Of a DNA stretch of 64,000 nucleotides, positions 1-11,576 are shown one piece after another (the stretch's first letter is position 1; each line of letters starts with the position of its first letter). The stretch is taken from NCBI RefSeq assembly GCF_000764305.2, contig NW_025936089.1, positions 318,345 to 382,344 of the forward strand, written 5' to 3'. Source of the DNA: Hyalella azteca. Lineage: Eukaryota > Arthropoda > Malacostraca > Amphipoda > Hyalellidae. Under the pieces are notes generated by a model. It saw nothing but the letters and a program-made list of their open reading frames with translations. It was not told where the DNA came from and did no database searches. A program made the translations under genes and the position numbers.

Positions 1-175
1 CACACGCACGACATCCACACACACGACATCCACACACACGACATCCACACACACACGACATCCACACACACGACATCCACACACACGACAACCACACACA
101 CACGACATCCACACACACGACATCCACACACACGACATCCACACACATACGACATCCACACACGACATCCACACA
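1..175. repeat. CA-rich minisatellite (acacacacgacatcc)
   Basis: Tandem units of about 15-17 bp, built on acacacacgacatcc with variable CA number, run from the window edge, so the array probably continues upstream. No coding sense. Confidence 0.9.
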
Positions 176-257
176 AGCAAGAATTCATTGCAGTTACGGA
201 GTTCAATTTTTGTTTAAAAAAACTCGACCATCTTTGCTGAGCGAGGCGGCCATCGAT

Positions 258-571
258 CTGTCCACTAACGTAAATCTTTATGTCCACCTGTCCATCTTAC
301 TGACAACTGTCCATCTTTTTGTCTGTCTGTACCCCTGCCCAGCTATCTATCCACCTGTCTGTCCGCCTGTCCATCTGTCTGCCCACTAGTCCATCTGTTT
401 GTCCAACTGCCAACCTGTCTGTCCACCTATCCACCTGTCAGTCCACCTGTTCGTCTGTCGGTCCATCCGCATCCTCACAGTTTTGCCCAACTGTTCGTCC
501 AACTATCCATCTATCTATCCCCCTGTCCATCTGTCTGTCCACCTGTCCGTCTGTATGTCCACCTGTCCATC
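258..571. repeat. Degenerate tgtccacctgtccatc repeat
   Basis: A low-complexity tract made of tgtccacc, tgtccatc and tgtctg words in imperfect tandem order. Open frames on both strands here encode only Cys/Pro/Ser-rich repeats and are not genes. Confidence 0.8.
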
Positions 572-1149
572 CAGCACAGCAACGCCGGCAACTAAGCAGA
601 CAGTTCAACAGACAGGCAGATGGACAGGCAAACAACGTCAGGAAGAACAACATGTTCACAAGAATGTAGAACAAAGATGAAACAAGAACAAACGCGAAGA
701 AGGCAGCAATATAGACGTAAGACGTTCAAAGACGAACTTAACGTCTATACGAGTCAATTGATCTAATTTTAATCCACACAGTTCATAACAATAAACTTTT
801 TATTTTAAATCAACAATACATTTCATTGGAATTACATAATTGTATTTATATAATACCATATTCTTTTTTTAATTTTCAACAGTAAAATTGAACATTCATC
901 GAGGTCATTTAACTTGAAATAATAAATAAAAGCGCTTAGGATCATTCTGATGATCGTGATAATGGCCAAATTAACAATAACTGTAAAAACAGTATTAATA
1001 ATAAAAAATTATAATACAATTATGAGAAATAATGATTATGATAATAATAATAATAATAGAGTTAACTCCTCAGTAACCAAGTATAACCCATTATGAAATA
1101 ATGCAAGGGATAATCGCGTTAAAAATTAATAATGAAAATTCACATTTAG
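572..1149. other. AT-rich DNA, nothing recognised
   Basis: AT-rich sequence with a short ataataataat tract near 1040. I see no exon, RNA gene or element boundary. Confidence 0.5.
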
Positions 1150-1315
1150 TGGCCTGCACATTTATAGACCTAATAAGACTTTGTCCAACTAGCGATGCAT
1201 CTTTTTCCTCTACGTAGGTCACCCTGGCCAAGAAAAAGTGCGTATCAGTGATACGTACAGAAAGTTTTTTACTATTTGAACAGACAATATGACCTGTACA
1301 TTTCTCTGAGTGCAC
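1150..1315. mobile_element. Family A inverted-repeat element (degenerate copy)
   Basis: The left part contains gactttgtccaactagcgat. The right part contains actatttgaacagacaatat and ends near tctctgagtgcac. The internal motif gtatcagtgatacgtacag is shared with other copies. The two halves are imperfect inverted repeats and no protein is encoded, so it resembles a short non-autonomous element. The left boundary is uncertain. Confidence 0.55.
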
Positions 1316-1354
1316 GGAAGCAAATTGTGCAACGTGCATTCAAGTCCAAGGCGT

Positions 1355-1441
1355 ACACAATGGGGCACAAAAGCTAGCACAATGAGGCACAAAAGCTAGC
1401 ACAATGGGGCACAAAAGCTAGCACAATGAGGCACAAAAGCC
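1355..1441. repeat. 22-bp tandem repeat, about 3.9 copies
   Basis: Units begin aatgggg/aatgagg followed by cacaaaagctagcac at 1359, 1381, 1403 and 1425, an exact 22-bp spacing. Confidence 0.9.
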
Positions 1442-1500
1442 GGCGTAGAAGTGCGAGCTTGAGGAGTTCCACACATTGTGCTAAGATAAAACAGGTGTTG

Positions 1501-1580
1501 GTGTTGAATCCAGTTGAGTACTAAGTACACTAGTTGAGCATGAGCACCGAGTACACTTGTTGAGTACTGAGTACACAGTT
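1501..1580. repeat. Imperfect repeat of ttgagtactgagtacac
   Basis: Three diverged copies of a motif around gagtac(t/c)gagtacac, separated by 20-30 bp. Short and decayed. Confidence 0.5.
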
Positions 1581-2036
1581 ACACAGCACTTTGCATATAA
1601 TTCACAAACACGACTTCCCTATACACTTGCTGTGTTGGACGCTTCGAAATCACACAGCTAGAAAACACAGCAACGCAAACACATTCAAAACGTGAATACA
1701 ATGAGCCTGCCTTGGTCGTGTTTTATTTAAAACACTCGTGCAAAACTCTGTATATCGGTACTGCTTTCTCATACACAAGGCTGTATACATTCATGCTGAA
1801 ATCGAACGTTATGCACATTTAAAAAACATAATTTTGAAGCATTGCTCCTCAGCGAATAAGTGATTCAACGTAAAAAAAAACACTTCTTTAATTTGATCAA
1901 TTAGTGAATTGACTTGATCATTTTTCGTATAAGCGCTGAACAACAACCAACCTAACACGCTAGTTCGGAGTGCAGTTCTTATGACAACTAAAATAACTAC
2001 CCGTCATATATATTCACTGAATATTTATGCAGTCAT

Positions 2037-2252
2037 TACACTGTTAGAAAAAACGGTGAAAAAACGGTCCCACTGGCATTCTAGTGGCCGGTCGCCCCGT
2101 GAAAATAAACTGTTTCTCCGTTATTATCAGATGTTTTGCGGTTTTCTAGTGAAAAATTAGAATAAAAACGGCGACACGGTGTTTCTTTTCACGTGCCGAC
2201 CGGCCACTGAAACGCCGGTAATACCGTTAACGGTAATTTTTCTAACAGTGTA
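2037..2252. mobile_element. Family C MITE with CACTGTTAGAAAAA termini
   Basis: The left end (2039) reads CACTGTTAGAAAAA and the right end is its perfect reverse complement, TTTTTCTAACAGTG (to 2250). Both ends are flanked by TA, as expected of a TA target duplication. Further inverted homology lies inside (cactggcattctagtggccgg against the arm ending ccggccactgaaacgccgg). The element is about 212 bp with no coding capacity, which fits a non-autonomous Tc1/mariner-like MITE. The superfamily is inferred from the TA and the terminus form only. Confidence 0.75.
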
Positions 2253-2585
2253 AATACACTACAAGTAAAGATAGGCGAATCAAAATTCTATTTGATACAA
2301 TAGCTTCCCCCCTTAAAAAATATCAGTAGCAAAGCAAACGCATTGCGTTAGAGTTGCGTCTGTCAACTGGAAGCGATAATGAATAAAAGTGACGAGGAAA
2401 GTAAAAAGAAGTAAAGTAGCGTTCGTGACCCCACGTGGCCGATGAAACACGCCACTCGCAAAACGCGCTTAAAAATAAAAATTAAAGAAAAAAAACTTTA
2501 AAGAACGTTTACGCGCCACAAAAGTCGCTGGAATGCGTCGTTCTCATCCTGGGAATGAGCTGGCAAGTGTCATTCCAGGAGCATT

Positions 2586-2776
2586 CCTGCTGTACTCCTG
2601 GCACTGATTCCCGGCACTGCTGACAGTGATTCCAGGCACTGCTGACAGTGATTCCAGGCAGGGTTTTCACAATTCCTGGACGCGATTCCAAGCATAATTT
2701 ATTCGTTTTTCATATTCCTGACAGATTCCAAGCATAATTTATTCGTTTTTCATATTCCTGACAGAGATTCCAAGCA
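2586..2776. repeat. Two adjacent short tandem repeats (22 bp and 40 bp)
   Basis: gctgacagtgattccaggca recurs at 2619 and 2641 (22-bp period). A 40-bp unit beginning gattccaagcataatttatt starts at 2684 and 2724, with a partial third at 2766. Both share the word attcc. Confidence 0.85.
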
Positions 2777-3443
2777 ACGTAGGTATTCATAATGCCAGGC
2801 AATCAAAATCTAAAAAATAAAAAATAAATAGGTAAAAAAATTACGGGAAGATAAAACAAGAAGAGAAATACAACGAACATTTGATAGAAGTACGACGGAT
2901 GTAAAATAATTAACAGGTTGACTACGAAGTGGTACATATGCGTACCACGAAATGTATTTCTCCAGGACGTAGTGGTACATAATTCAGGTTGCCTAAAATC
3001 GGCCAAATCCGAACAAAAAAGGCCAAAAATGCCGATAACTCAATATATACTAGTTTATCTGTAGGGTCCGCTATAAAAATTCAATTTATTTTATTTTTGC
3101 AGTATTTAAAATGTAATTAGGAAGTACCCATATATCAGCATTTTTAGCCGGCCAACGCAATTGAGAAAAACTAAATCACAGAATTTGTCCGGCAAAAATG
3201 ACCTTCTGGCAACCCTGCTTAAAAACAGTACAAAAAATTGAATAATAGTACTAGATGAAGCAATCGTAGTCAACGTGTTAAACGTTGACGGAAGGAGCGC
3301 ACGAGAAGAAGATGATAAAATATAGGGCATAAGAAGCAGCGATGCAACACAGCAACAGCAAAAATAAGAAACAGCCGAAGAAAACAGCGGGAGATAAAGC
3401 AAGGCAAACAACAACAATGGGGTTATGAAGATAGATGCAGGGG
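2777..3443. other. AT-rich DNA, nothing recognised
   Basis: Unique-looking AT-rich sequence. Open frames are short and compositionally biased, and no splice-supported exon was found. Confidence 0.5.
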
Positions 3444-4014
3444 ACGGTATAGGGCTGTGTGTCTTGGCAGTAAGGGTCGGTATAGGGATGTGTGTCTAGG
3501 CAGTAAGGGTCGGTATAGGGCTGTGTGTCTAGGCAGTAAGGGTCGGTATAGGGATGAGTGTCTAGGCAGTAAGGGTCGGTATAGGGCTGTGTGTCTAGGC
3601 AGCAAGGGTCGGTATAGAGCTGTGTGTCTAGGCAGCAAGGGTCGGTATAGGGCTGTGTGTCTAGGCAGTAAGGGTCGGTATAGGGCTGTGTGTCTAGGCA
3701 GTAAGGGTCGGTATAGGGCTCTGTGTCTAGGCAGTAAGGGTCGGTATAGAGCTGTGTGTCTAGGCAGCAAGGGTCGGTATAGGCTCTGTGTCTAGGCAGC
3801 AAGGGTCGGTATAGGGCTGTGTGTCTAGGCAGTAAGGGTCGGTACAGGGCTGTGTGTCTAGGCAGTAAGGTTCGGTATAGGGCTGTGTGTCTAGGCAGTA
3901 AGGGTCGGAATAGGGCTGTGTGTCTAGGCAGTAAGGGTCGGTATAGGACTGTGTGTCTAGGCAGTAAGGGTCGGTATAGGACTGTGTGTCTAGGCAGTAA
4001 GGGTCGGTATGGGG
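3444..4014. repeat. 33-bp minisatellite, about 17 copies
   Basis: Each unit carries gtgtctaggcagtaagggtc followed by ggtatagggct. Substitutions (cagcaag, ctctgtg) mark individual copies. The 33-bp unit is divisible by three and lacks stops, so both strands stay open for long stretches with an 11-residue period. That is a property of the repeat, not evidence of a gene. Confidence 0.95.
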
Positions 4015-4168
4015 TTCATGTCTCCCCTGGCTCCTAATATGAAGGGTCAGAGGAAAAATGTGCAGGATTGAAGGATTTATGAACTGGAAACGCGGCGCCC
4101 ATAAAAGCCGTTGTCGGCGACGGGCTTTCGTCATACCGACCACAACCGTCGGCCTTACGTGTCCCAGA

Positions 4169-4530
4169 CACGTCGGGGTACGTTGGTTCAGGCACGTCGG
4201 GGTACGTTGGTTCAGGCACGTCGTGGTACGTTGGTTCAGGCACGTCGGGGTACGTTGGTTCAGGCACGTCGGGGTACGTGGGTTCAGGCACGTCGGGGTA
4301 CGTCGGTACAGGCACGTCGGGGTACGTGGGTTCAGGCACGTCGGGGTACGTTGGTTCAGGCACGTCGGGGTACGTTGGTCCAGCCACGTCGGGGTACGTT
4401 GGTTCAGACACGTCGGGGTACGTTGGTCCAGCCACGTCAGGGTACGTTGGTTCAGGCTCGTCGGGGTACGTTGGTTCAGGCACGTCGGGGTACGTCGGTT
4501 CAGGCACGTCAGGGTTCGTTGGTACAGATA
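4169..4530. repeat. 24-bp minisatellite, about 15 copies
   Basis: The unit is cacgtcggggtacgttggtt plus cagg, with variants at two or three positions. It follows the 33-bp array after only about 150 bp and shares no sequence with it. The 24-bp period leaves three frames open on the plus strand and one on the minus. Confidence 0.95.
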
Positions 4531-5954
4531 CGTCTTTCATACTTATATAAACCTAAATTTTAATAGAGAGGGCCACCGAATAAATTCGAAGATTTGACAC
4601 GTTTTTTAAATCATCTAATATTGACAAAATTATACAATAAACAAACCAACTAACTTTTTTCCACGATTATAGTATAGTAGAAAAGTTCTTGAATGTTAAA
4701 TTTAATTGAGCTAATTGCTATAATTATTTACTTGAGTTAGGAAACTTACATAACGCACCAAGCAGAGCATAAGATATCCTGAAACAGACAATGTATGCCA
4801 CAATATATTTTTTAGGGGAAATCAAATTGTGCTTTCCCCTAAAAAATCGGGGAAATTTTTAAGGGATTTTTCTAGGGAAAAAAACATTTTAGCAATGCAA
4901 AACAAATTTATTGTAAAATATTATTAGATTACATTATTCCTCGACATGAAAAAATAATCTGAAACGCAATTCTTAAATGAGCAGAAAACTAGAACTGGCT
5001 GAACTGACTGGCCATAGATCAGCCTCACGTCACAATACGCCTCGGCCATCACATCGCAACACGTCATGAGCCATAAACGTCACTCGTCCATAAATCAGTG
5101 ATTATAGACGTGTCGCCTGCACGTCCCACGTCAATAAATCTGTCGTAGACGTCACTCGTTCATCACACGGTCGCACATTAAACCGAAATGCGCCATTTTG
5201 GACACAATGACGCGCGGTGCGTCTAATGAATTGCCACAAGCAGTCCACTGACGAAAAAATAATTCATCTATTCACTTCGGCGACAATCAAGTTATTTATT
5301 GTTGCCTTTAAGTCCGTAAGCTGAGAGCACGGTTACATGCACCCGCGACATACATGTAAAAATATGGGACATTTTCACAACAATGGTTCTCAATTTCCGT
5401 AAAATAATATCGAAAAAAAAACAAAGACTATCACAAATAAAAAAAAATATTAAAATAACTGAATAAAAATATTCGGTTCTTTATCCCCCTGTGTTATAAA
5501 ATTTCGGGTTAAGGTAAAATAGTACATCAATATTATATAGATGAAGTTTGTACAAGAAATATAAAGTATTATACTATATGAGAGCGGATGGTGGCAGAGC
5601 TTCACCTAACCTATAGAAAGTTTGGGCGTTAATACCATGAGTGTTATAAGTCATAAAATATGACTGCTATATTACTATTTATGTTAGATAATAGTAATAT
5701 TATAATATAATATAATAGATATAATATATAAAAAATATTTTATATAAAATCTGTAATAATATATAATAATATGGAATAAAAAGTATATATCGTTATAGAA
5801 TATTATATTATATACTATAATCACATCAATAAAAGCACGTTTGTTTGGGTAATTGTTGGCTACTTATAATATAATGAGGTTGATGCCTAATAACAAACTT
5901 AATTAATATTATATTTTCGTAAAACTTTCCACAGAAATTTCTGTTGTTCAATCG
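4531..5954. other. AT-rich intergenic DNA with CGTCA-rich stretch
   Basis: 5030-5200 holds degenerate repeats around cgtcactcgtccataa. 5690-5820 is nearly pure A+T (tataatatataat). No gene was recognised. A perfect hairpin lies inside and is listed separately. Confidence 0.5.
4808..4846. repeat. Perfect 14-bp inverted repeat, 11-nt loop
   Basis: ttttttaggggaaa (4808-4821) pairs perfectly with tttcccctaaaaaa (4833-4846). It may be part of an old foldback element. No associated gene is seen. Confidence 0.8.
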
Positions 5955-6095
5955 GTGCCCGTCAATGCCCGTTGTTTCAACAGCGCCCGTCAGTGCCCGT
6001 TGTTTCAACAGCGCCCGTCAATGCCCGTTGTTTCAACAGCGCCCGTCAGTCCCAACCGTCGCCCGTCAGCTGCAGGGGAGCCCGTCAAGCGCCCG
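5955..6095. repeat. 28-bp repeat with gcccgtca words
   Basis: gcccgtcaatgcccgttgtt plus tcaacagc is repeated about 3.5 times, then decays into shorter gcccgtcagc words. Confidence 0.85.
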
Positions 6096-6169
6096 TCAGC
6101 TGGACGTAATGACAGTCATAGATCAGGACGGCTGACAGGCGCCGGGTTGTGTTAAGAGACATTGCCTCT

Positions 6170-6380
6170 ACACCCGTCCACCCGTCCCTAGGTCTTTTCA
6201 CCCACCCACCCGTCCCTAGACCTGCTAACCCGTCCACCCGTCCCTAGATCTGTTCACCCGCCAACCCGTCCCTAGACCTGCTAACCCGTCCACCCGTCCC
6301 TAGATCTGTTAACCCGTCCACCCGTCCCTAGATCTGTTAACCCGTCCACCCGTCCCTAGATCTGTCCACCCGTCAACCCG
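6170..6380. repeat. 28-bp repeat (cccgtccacccgtccctaga)
   Basis: About seven imperfect copies of cccgtccacccgtccctaga followed by tctgttaa. It shares the word cccgtc with the preceding array. Confidence 0.85.
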
Positions 6381-6452
6381 TGCTGGGAACTATTCGCCCG
6401 TTTGAAAATCTGGGGTCAAAAATGACAGTAAAAGAAAAATGCAGAAGGAAAG

Positions 6453-6558
6453 CACAACAACAGCACCACAACAACAGCACCACAACAACAGCACCACAAC
6501 AACAGCACCACAACAACAGCACCACAACAACAGCACCGCAACAACAGCACCACAACAA
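6453..6558. repeat. 14-bp repeat (caacaacagcacca)
   Basis: About seven near-perfect 14-bp units. All three plus-strand frames read as Gln/His/Asn/Thr-rich repeats. Confidence 0.9.
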
Positions 6559-6686
6559 TGGCGCGGAGGCGCGTGATGTGATGGCAGTTCATCACAGTCA
6601 CGCGTAATGCGCTGTATATGGTGCCTGCGTGTGGAGGTCTGTAACACGCATGGGTGTGTGGCATACATGGGTGAGTGGTACACACC

Positions 6687-6762
6687 CTCCTACCCCTGGT
6701 ACACGTGGGGTCCCCCCTACCCCTGGTACACGTGGGGTCCCCCTACCCCAGGTACACGTGGG
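6687..6762. repeat. 27-bp repeat, about 2.8 copies
   Basis: tacccctggtacacgtgggg followed by a run of C recurs at 6691, 6718 and 6744. Confidence 0.85.
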
Positions 6763-6889
6763 AGGGGTCTTCCCGTCTTCTTCCTCCTCCCCCCTCACCC
6801 ACTCATCCATTTACCCCTCGCCCCCTATATACTTAACCCCTTCCCTAATATACTCCCCCTGGTACACTCATCCCTCGCTACGCACTTAA

Positions 6890-7155
6890 TAGACGGGCGC
6901 ACACACAGATAGAGCATGGACGGACGGGCTGACGGATGGACGGAAGGGTCGATATAGACGGGCGCACACACAGATAGAGCATGGACGGACGGGCTGACGG
7001 ATGTACGGACGGGCTGACGGATGGACGGACGGGCTGACGGATGGACGGACGGGCTGACGGATGGACGGACGGGTCGATAGACGGGTGCGCACACAGATAG
7101 AGCATAGACGGTAGGATAGAGGGACGGGTCGAAGGACGGGTTAGCAGACAGACTG
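6890..7155. repeat. Composite repeat of ggacgggctgacggatggac
   Basis: A 20-bp unit, acgggctgacggatggacgg, is nested inside longer blocks beginning agacgggcgcacacacagat, giving a higher-order array. Minus-strand Pro/Ser/Val-rich frames here are repeat artefacts. Confidence 0.85.
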
Positions 7156-7499
7156 ACGGACAGACCGATTGTTGGGCTAACAGACAGGTGGCCAAGGAAC
7201 AGATGGACAAACGGGTCCGTTGACGGGCACGAGGACAAACGGGTCCGTTCGGGCATCGAATACTTACAATAAAAATAGCAAGTACAAAAAAAGTGAAAAG
7301 AGGTTTGAAGATTCAGCGTCCGCCGGTTAGAAGTTACGGACGGACGAGTGAATACACTCATGGATGGATAGGTGAACGAGCCTAGTCTTGGTAGAAAACG
7401 TTCCGGTGAATCGGAATGAATTAATTGTTTTGGTGAGTGGTGAATTTTGTGGCATTTTCTTTGCGTTTAAATTTTTATTGAATTGGTGATTGAAGCCAT

Positions 7500-7569
7500 C
7501 GAATTGATTTGAAGTAATCGAATTGAATTGAAGTAATCGAATTGAATTGAAGAAATAGAATTGAATTGG
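7500..7569. repeat. 19-bp repeat (gaattgaattgaagtaatc)
   Basis: Copies start at 7501, 7520, 7539 and 7558 with exact 19-bp spacing and few substitutions. Confidence 0.9.
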
Positions 7570-8730
7570 TGATTGAAGTTCATAAAAGAAGCAGCATGAA
7601 GGCAATCAAGTCGTGGATGCTTTATACGTACGTTGTTACGGAGGCCAGTATATATGAGCTGAACGTAACACAAGCCTATACATATATAGCCGATATACAG
7701 GTAACACAAGACTATACATATAGCCTATATCCAGAATAATCCAGCAGGTTCATCATGCACACTTCCCGCGTTTCAACACCAACAGAAGAACAAAGACGAC
7801 CGTGCATTATGCTTTAAAAGTTCAACAGTGTGCGAGAGTTGAAGTCAGGTCGACACTTCGAAGTTCTCTCAGCCTGAGCGATAAAACATATTACTGACAG
7901 ATTACACTATTACATCGTTCATAATGCATGCAATAAAACTTGATAAAATTTGTTGTCACCTAAAATCATTAAATTAGTACAAATTAAACTCCACTCAAAA
8001 AAATTCAAGGTCATATCATAAAGGAAAAAGTCATTGGTCGGATATGTGGAAGGTATAAGGTAAATATACCTTCCCATTTAAAGAACATTTCATGCTTTAT
8101 TCTACAACCATATAGTAAGCTTGTATAGTTAAAACTAAAGCAAACTTAGTTCCATGGAAATCTTGACCGCAAAAAATACCATCAAAGCAATAACATGAGA
8201 AATTATTTTAAAATTTAATTTTAAATTTGAATAAATTAATGAAATTTAAATAACATACGCGATTGGTTATTTAAAAGTATAACTTAAATCTTACACGCTG
8301 AAGAATTAAATCTTACACGCGGAGCAGTTTCATGTTTCAATGTACCTATATACGTGTTTGGTTGTTTAATGAAACTCGAGTTCTTAAGGAATATTATATT
8401 TTATTGTGGAATATAGATTATATCCACTAATGCATATATGTGGATATAATATTTATTGCAATATGGAGGTTATATAATAAGCTCTTATATAATCATATGT
8501 CGAGATACCATAATAAAAAAAATTATTATAAGATTTGAATTATTATTAGAATTGAATATCAATATAATTAGATTTGAAGATTGGACTGTTAACTTATTAT
8601 TTTTAATATATGAAGATTTAGCACCTTTTTAACAATCAAACGTACATCAAATGCATGCACTAATTCCAAATCTACATGAAGAAGCAGACTCTTAATCATC
8701 ATATCATCGTTCATCCGTATCATCGTGCGT
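7570..8730. other. AT-rich unique DNA, no gene seen
   Basis: It contains two copies of gtaacacaag with following catatata words near 7665-7730 and the hairpin at 8417-8450. Nothing else was recognised. Confidence 0.5.
8417..8450. repeat. Perfect 11-bp inverted repeat
   Basis: attatatccac (8417-8427) and gtggatataat (8440-8450) are exact reverse complements around a 12-nt AT-rich loop. Confidence 0.7.
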
Positions 8731-8799
8731 ACGATGATAGTATAGCATCGTTTACGATGATAGTATAGCATCGTATACGATGATAGTATAGCATCGTAT
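8731..8799. repeat. 23-bp hairpin-unit repeat, 3 copies
   Basis: Units start acgatgatagtatagcatcg at 8731, 8754 and 8777. Within each, ACGATG pairs with CATCGT across a 9-nt loop. Confidence 0.9.
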
Positions 8800-8800
8800 A

Positions 8801-8903
8801 CAATGCACTAACTCTATTAGTGCAACCTACAATGCACTAACTCTATTAGTGCAACCTACAATGCACTAACTCTATTAGTGCAACCTACAATGCACTAACT
8901 CTA
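8801..8903. repeat. 29-bp hairpin-unit repeat, about 3.5 copies
   Basis: Units start caatgcactaactctattag at 8801, 8830, 8859 and 8888. TGCACTAA and TTAGTGCA are exact reverse complements within the unit. It abuts the 23-bp hairpin array directly. Confidence 0.9.
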
Positions 8904-9795
8904 ACGAATGCGTTTAATTATCCACGAAATTCAGGGGAAAAATATATCGAATTGAGCTTCCAAAATTCTTACAAAATCCCAAAAGAACCATGTCACAATT
9001 ATTCATAAGTTATCCATTTTTATTGCAAAAAGGAGTTCAATTTGCATCATTTTGGAGATATTTAAATATTATTTAATATGTTGTTCTGCCAAAGGGATGA
9101 ATCTTCATTAGCAATTAGTTAACTTTTTCATGCTTAACAAATTGTAATCTAATAATTAATAAAATATCTCAAGCTTTACTGCGAAAAGGCAAGGAAATTT
9201 CATTCATTTATTAATTAATGAATAATTCATTTATTAAAGAATGCCATCTTCGTGATCTAAAGGAACCTTGCAATGGATCTAATCGAAGATCATATAATAT
9301 ACCACCACGAAAAATATGCGTGTAATTGACTTCAACACAGAACATGTATTTAATCGATCTAAAGTAATAATTAAAGCTTTTAATTGACCTTTACGAATAT
9401 AGCATTAAATTTATATTCACGAATAAAGCTTTTAATTGACCTACACACGATGGACATGCATATAATTGATGTATACGAAGAATATTTGTGTCATTAATAC
9501 ATACAAATACCATATAAATGACCTATAGGATGAACATGAATCCAATTTTAGCTAATCATGCATATAATTGATGTATACGAGAATATGTGTGTAATTATTC
9601 TTTACAAATACCATATAAATTACCTATACGATGAACATGAATCCAATTGATCTATAAGCTAATAATTCAAATAATTAACCTATAAGAAGGCAATTTATCT
9701 GATCTACGTTTAAACCCTAGAATCGATCTAGAGTTGAGCGTCCCTTTATAGTGGAGGCTACAGCGGACGCTCATAAACAGCGGCGCCCGTCACTC
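8904..9795. other. AT-rich DNA with ~110-bp duplicated segment
   Basis: catgcatataattgatgtat occurs near 9447 and 9557, marking two diverged ~110-bp copies (about 9445-9655). No gene was recognised. Confidence 0.6.
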
Positions 9796-10285
9796 TAAAT
9801 CATTCCAAACTGGCGGACAGACCGTCGTCCTCCGCCCCATCCATTGATGGACAGACCGTCGTCCTCCGCCCCATCCATTGATGGACAGACCACCGTCCCC
9901 CTCTCCAGCCATTGAGAGATAGACCATCGTCCTCCGCCCCCAAAACATTGATGGACAGACCACCGTCCTACGCTCCTGCCATTGATGGACAGATTGTCGA
10001 CCTTCGCTCCTACCATAGACGGACAGTCCGTCGTCTTTCGCTCCTGCCATTGACGGTCAGACTGTCCTTCGCCCCCCAACCATTGACGGACAGACCGTCG
10101 TCCTTCGCCCCCCAAACATTGACGGACAGACCGTCGTCCTCAATTGACGGACAGGCCATCGTCCTCCGCCCCCAACCATTGACGGTCAGACCACCGTCCA
10201 CCGCCCCCCAACCATTGATGGACAGACCGTCGTCCTCCGTCCCCCAACCATTGACGGACAGACCATCGTCCTCCGGCCCAACTAT
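9796..10285. repeat. 33-36-bp minisatellite, about 14 copies
   Basis: Copies of ccattgacggacagaccgtc followed by gtcctccgcccc vary in length by a few bases. Each has a small inverted repeat, GACGG/CCGTC. Long frames on both strands follow the repeat and are not genes. Confidence 0.9.
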
Positions 10286-11104
10286 TGACTGAAATAAACT
10301 CGCCTACGCTAATCACAAATTTTTCCCAACCATCGATCCACAAAATTTTCCCGACCATAAAAATATGTTTCAAATTTATATATATTCCCATAGAAATTAG
10401 CTATTTTCTCTATATATTGTGGGCTTATGCTATGACGAATTATTTGAAGATTACTTTGAAGTCTTTCAAGGGATAAAGTATTTTAGAGTATAAATGTCTT
10501 TCATGGTAATAAATCCGTAAAGGGATAAAGTCTTCAAGTAATAATCCAATGCATGGTAACAAATCTTCAATGGATAAATCCTTCAAGGGATAAACTCTTT
10601 CACGGGACAGAATCTTTCAACGGTAATACAAGACGCGGACATATGCCATTAAACAACACAAAAAAACAGTAAAACAGCAATTTTCCAGTCATTCATTCAA
10701 ATTGCAGCCGGAAATGCAAATGACGTCGTGGTCGCAGAGACGTTGGTCAGTGCGACGTCGCAATCGACGTTGTAAACAAATGAAGGCTATTCTTCGTAAC
10801 GTAAATCACGCAGCAACTGCTAACGCAACGTCAAAACATCGACACTATGAATAATCATCAGCGGCTTCTGCTGGAGCGAATTGTGGCGAACTGTAAAGAT
10901 GATGAGTGATTCGTGCGTGACCGACAGAGCATGCGTATGGTGCGCATGAATAACAATGAGTGAATAATTGCGTGACGTGAGTAATGGTGTCACATGAGAT
11001 GATTCACGACGTGTGAGTCACGGTGAATTCATTTCGCATTCACGTAAAATTCAGGCCGCATTCATTATGCCATGGTCGGCCCGTTTTTTTTACATAAATG
11101 TAAA
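10286..11104. other. Unique DNA with weak gggataaagtcttcaa repeats
   Basis: 10450-10635 carries degenerate copies of a word like gggataaagtctttcaa. 10690-11050 is rich in acgtc/gtgacg words. No gene was recognised. Confidence 0.5.
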
Positions 11105-11270
11105 AAAAATATAACTCAGTAATCGCTGCAGTGAGTGACAGAGAGCGCATTTTCTCGTCGACGAAAACTTGAGGTCACGGATGGACGGACGGACAGACAG
11201 ACAGACGAACGGACGGACATGGCGAGCACAATAGTTCATTTTTTCCATAAATAAGAAAATGCGCTAAAAA
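11105..11270. mobile_element. Family B inverted-repeat element
   Basis: After an A-rich tract and tataactc, the left arm is agcgcattttctc (11144-11156). The right arm ends gaaaatgcgct (11265), its near-perfect reverse complement. Between them lie the conserved blocks gtcgacgaaaac and atggcgagcacaatag plus a variable ggac/agac tract. Shared with five other copies in the window. No transposase is encoded. Confidence 0.8.
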
Positions 11271-11576
11271 TATTGTTTCATTTATATTACCTTAAATTTA
11301 TTTGATAAAATCTTATTGAGAATGAAATGTAGTCATCACACATTCACACATCCTAATATTTGACAACACACATTCGTTATTATGGAACTCTATTTGCGCA
11401 CAGTTAGTAAATACCATTACAAATACAATGTATTTAATCTTTATTCTAATCGCCTTCACAATCCTTCCATTATTTAAAACGTATCGGATTAAGGGTTCGA
11501 AGTAGTTCATAATTGGCCGCCGAAAAACGTCCGTATAGGTTAATGAGGGCGTCGGAGGGGTGGGAATGTCATGAGG

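Noticed and set aside
3444..4014. CRISPR-like regularity of 33-bp repeats
   Set aside because: Units are directly contiguous with no unique spacers, and the context is eukaryotic; an ordinary minisatellite.
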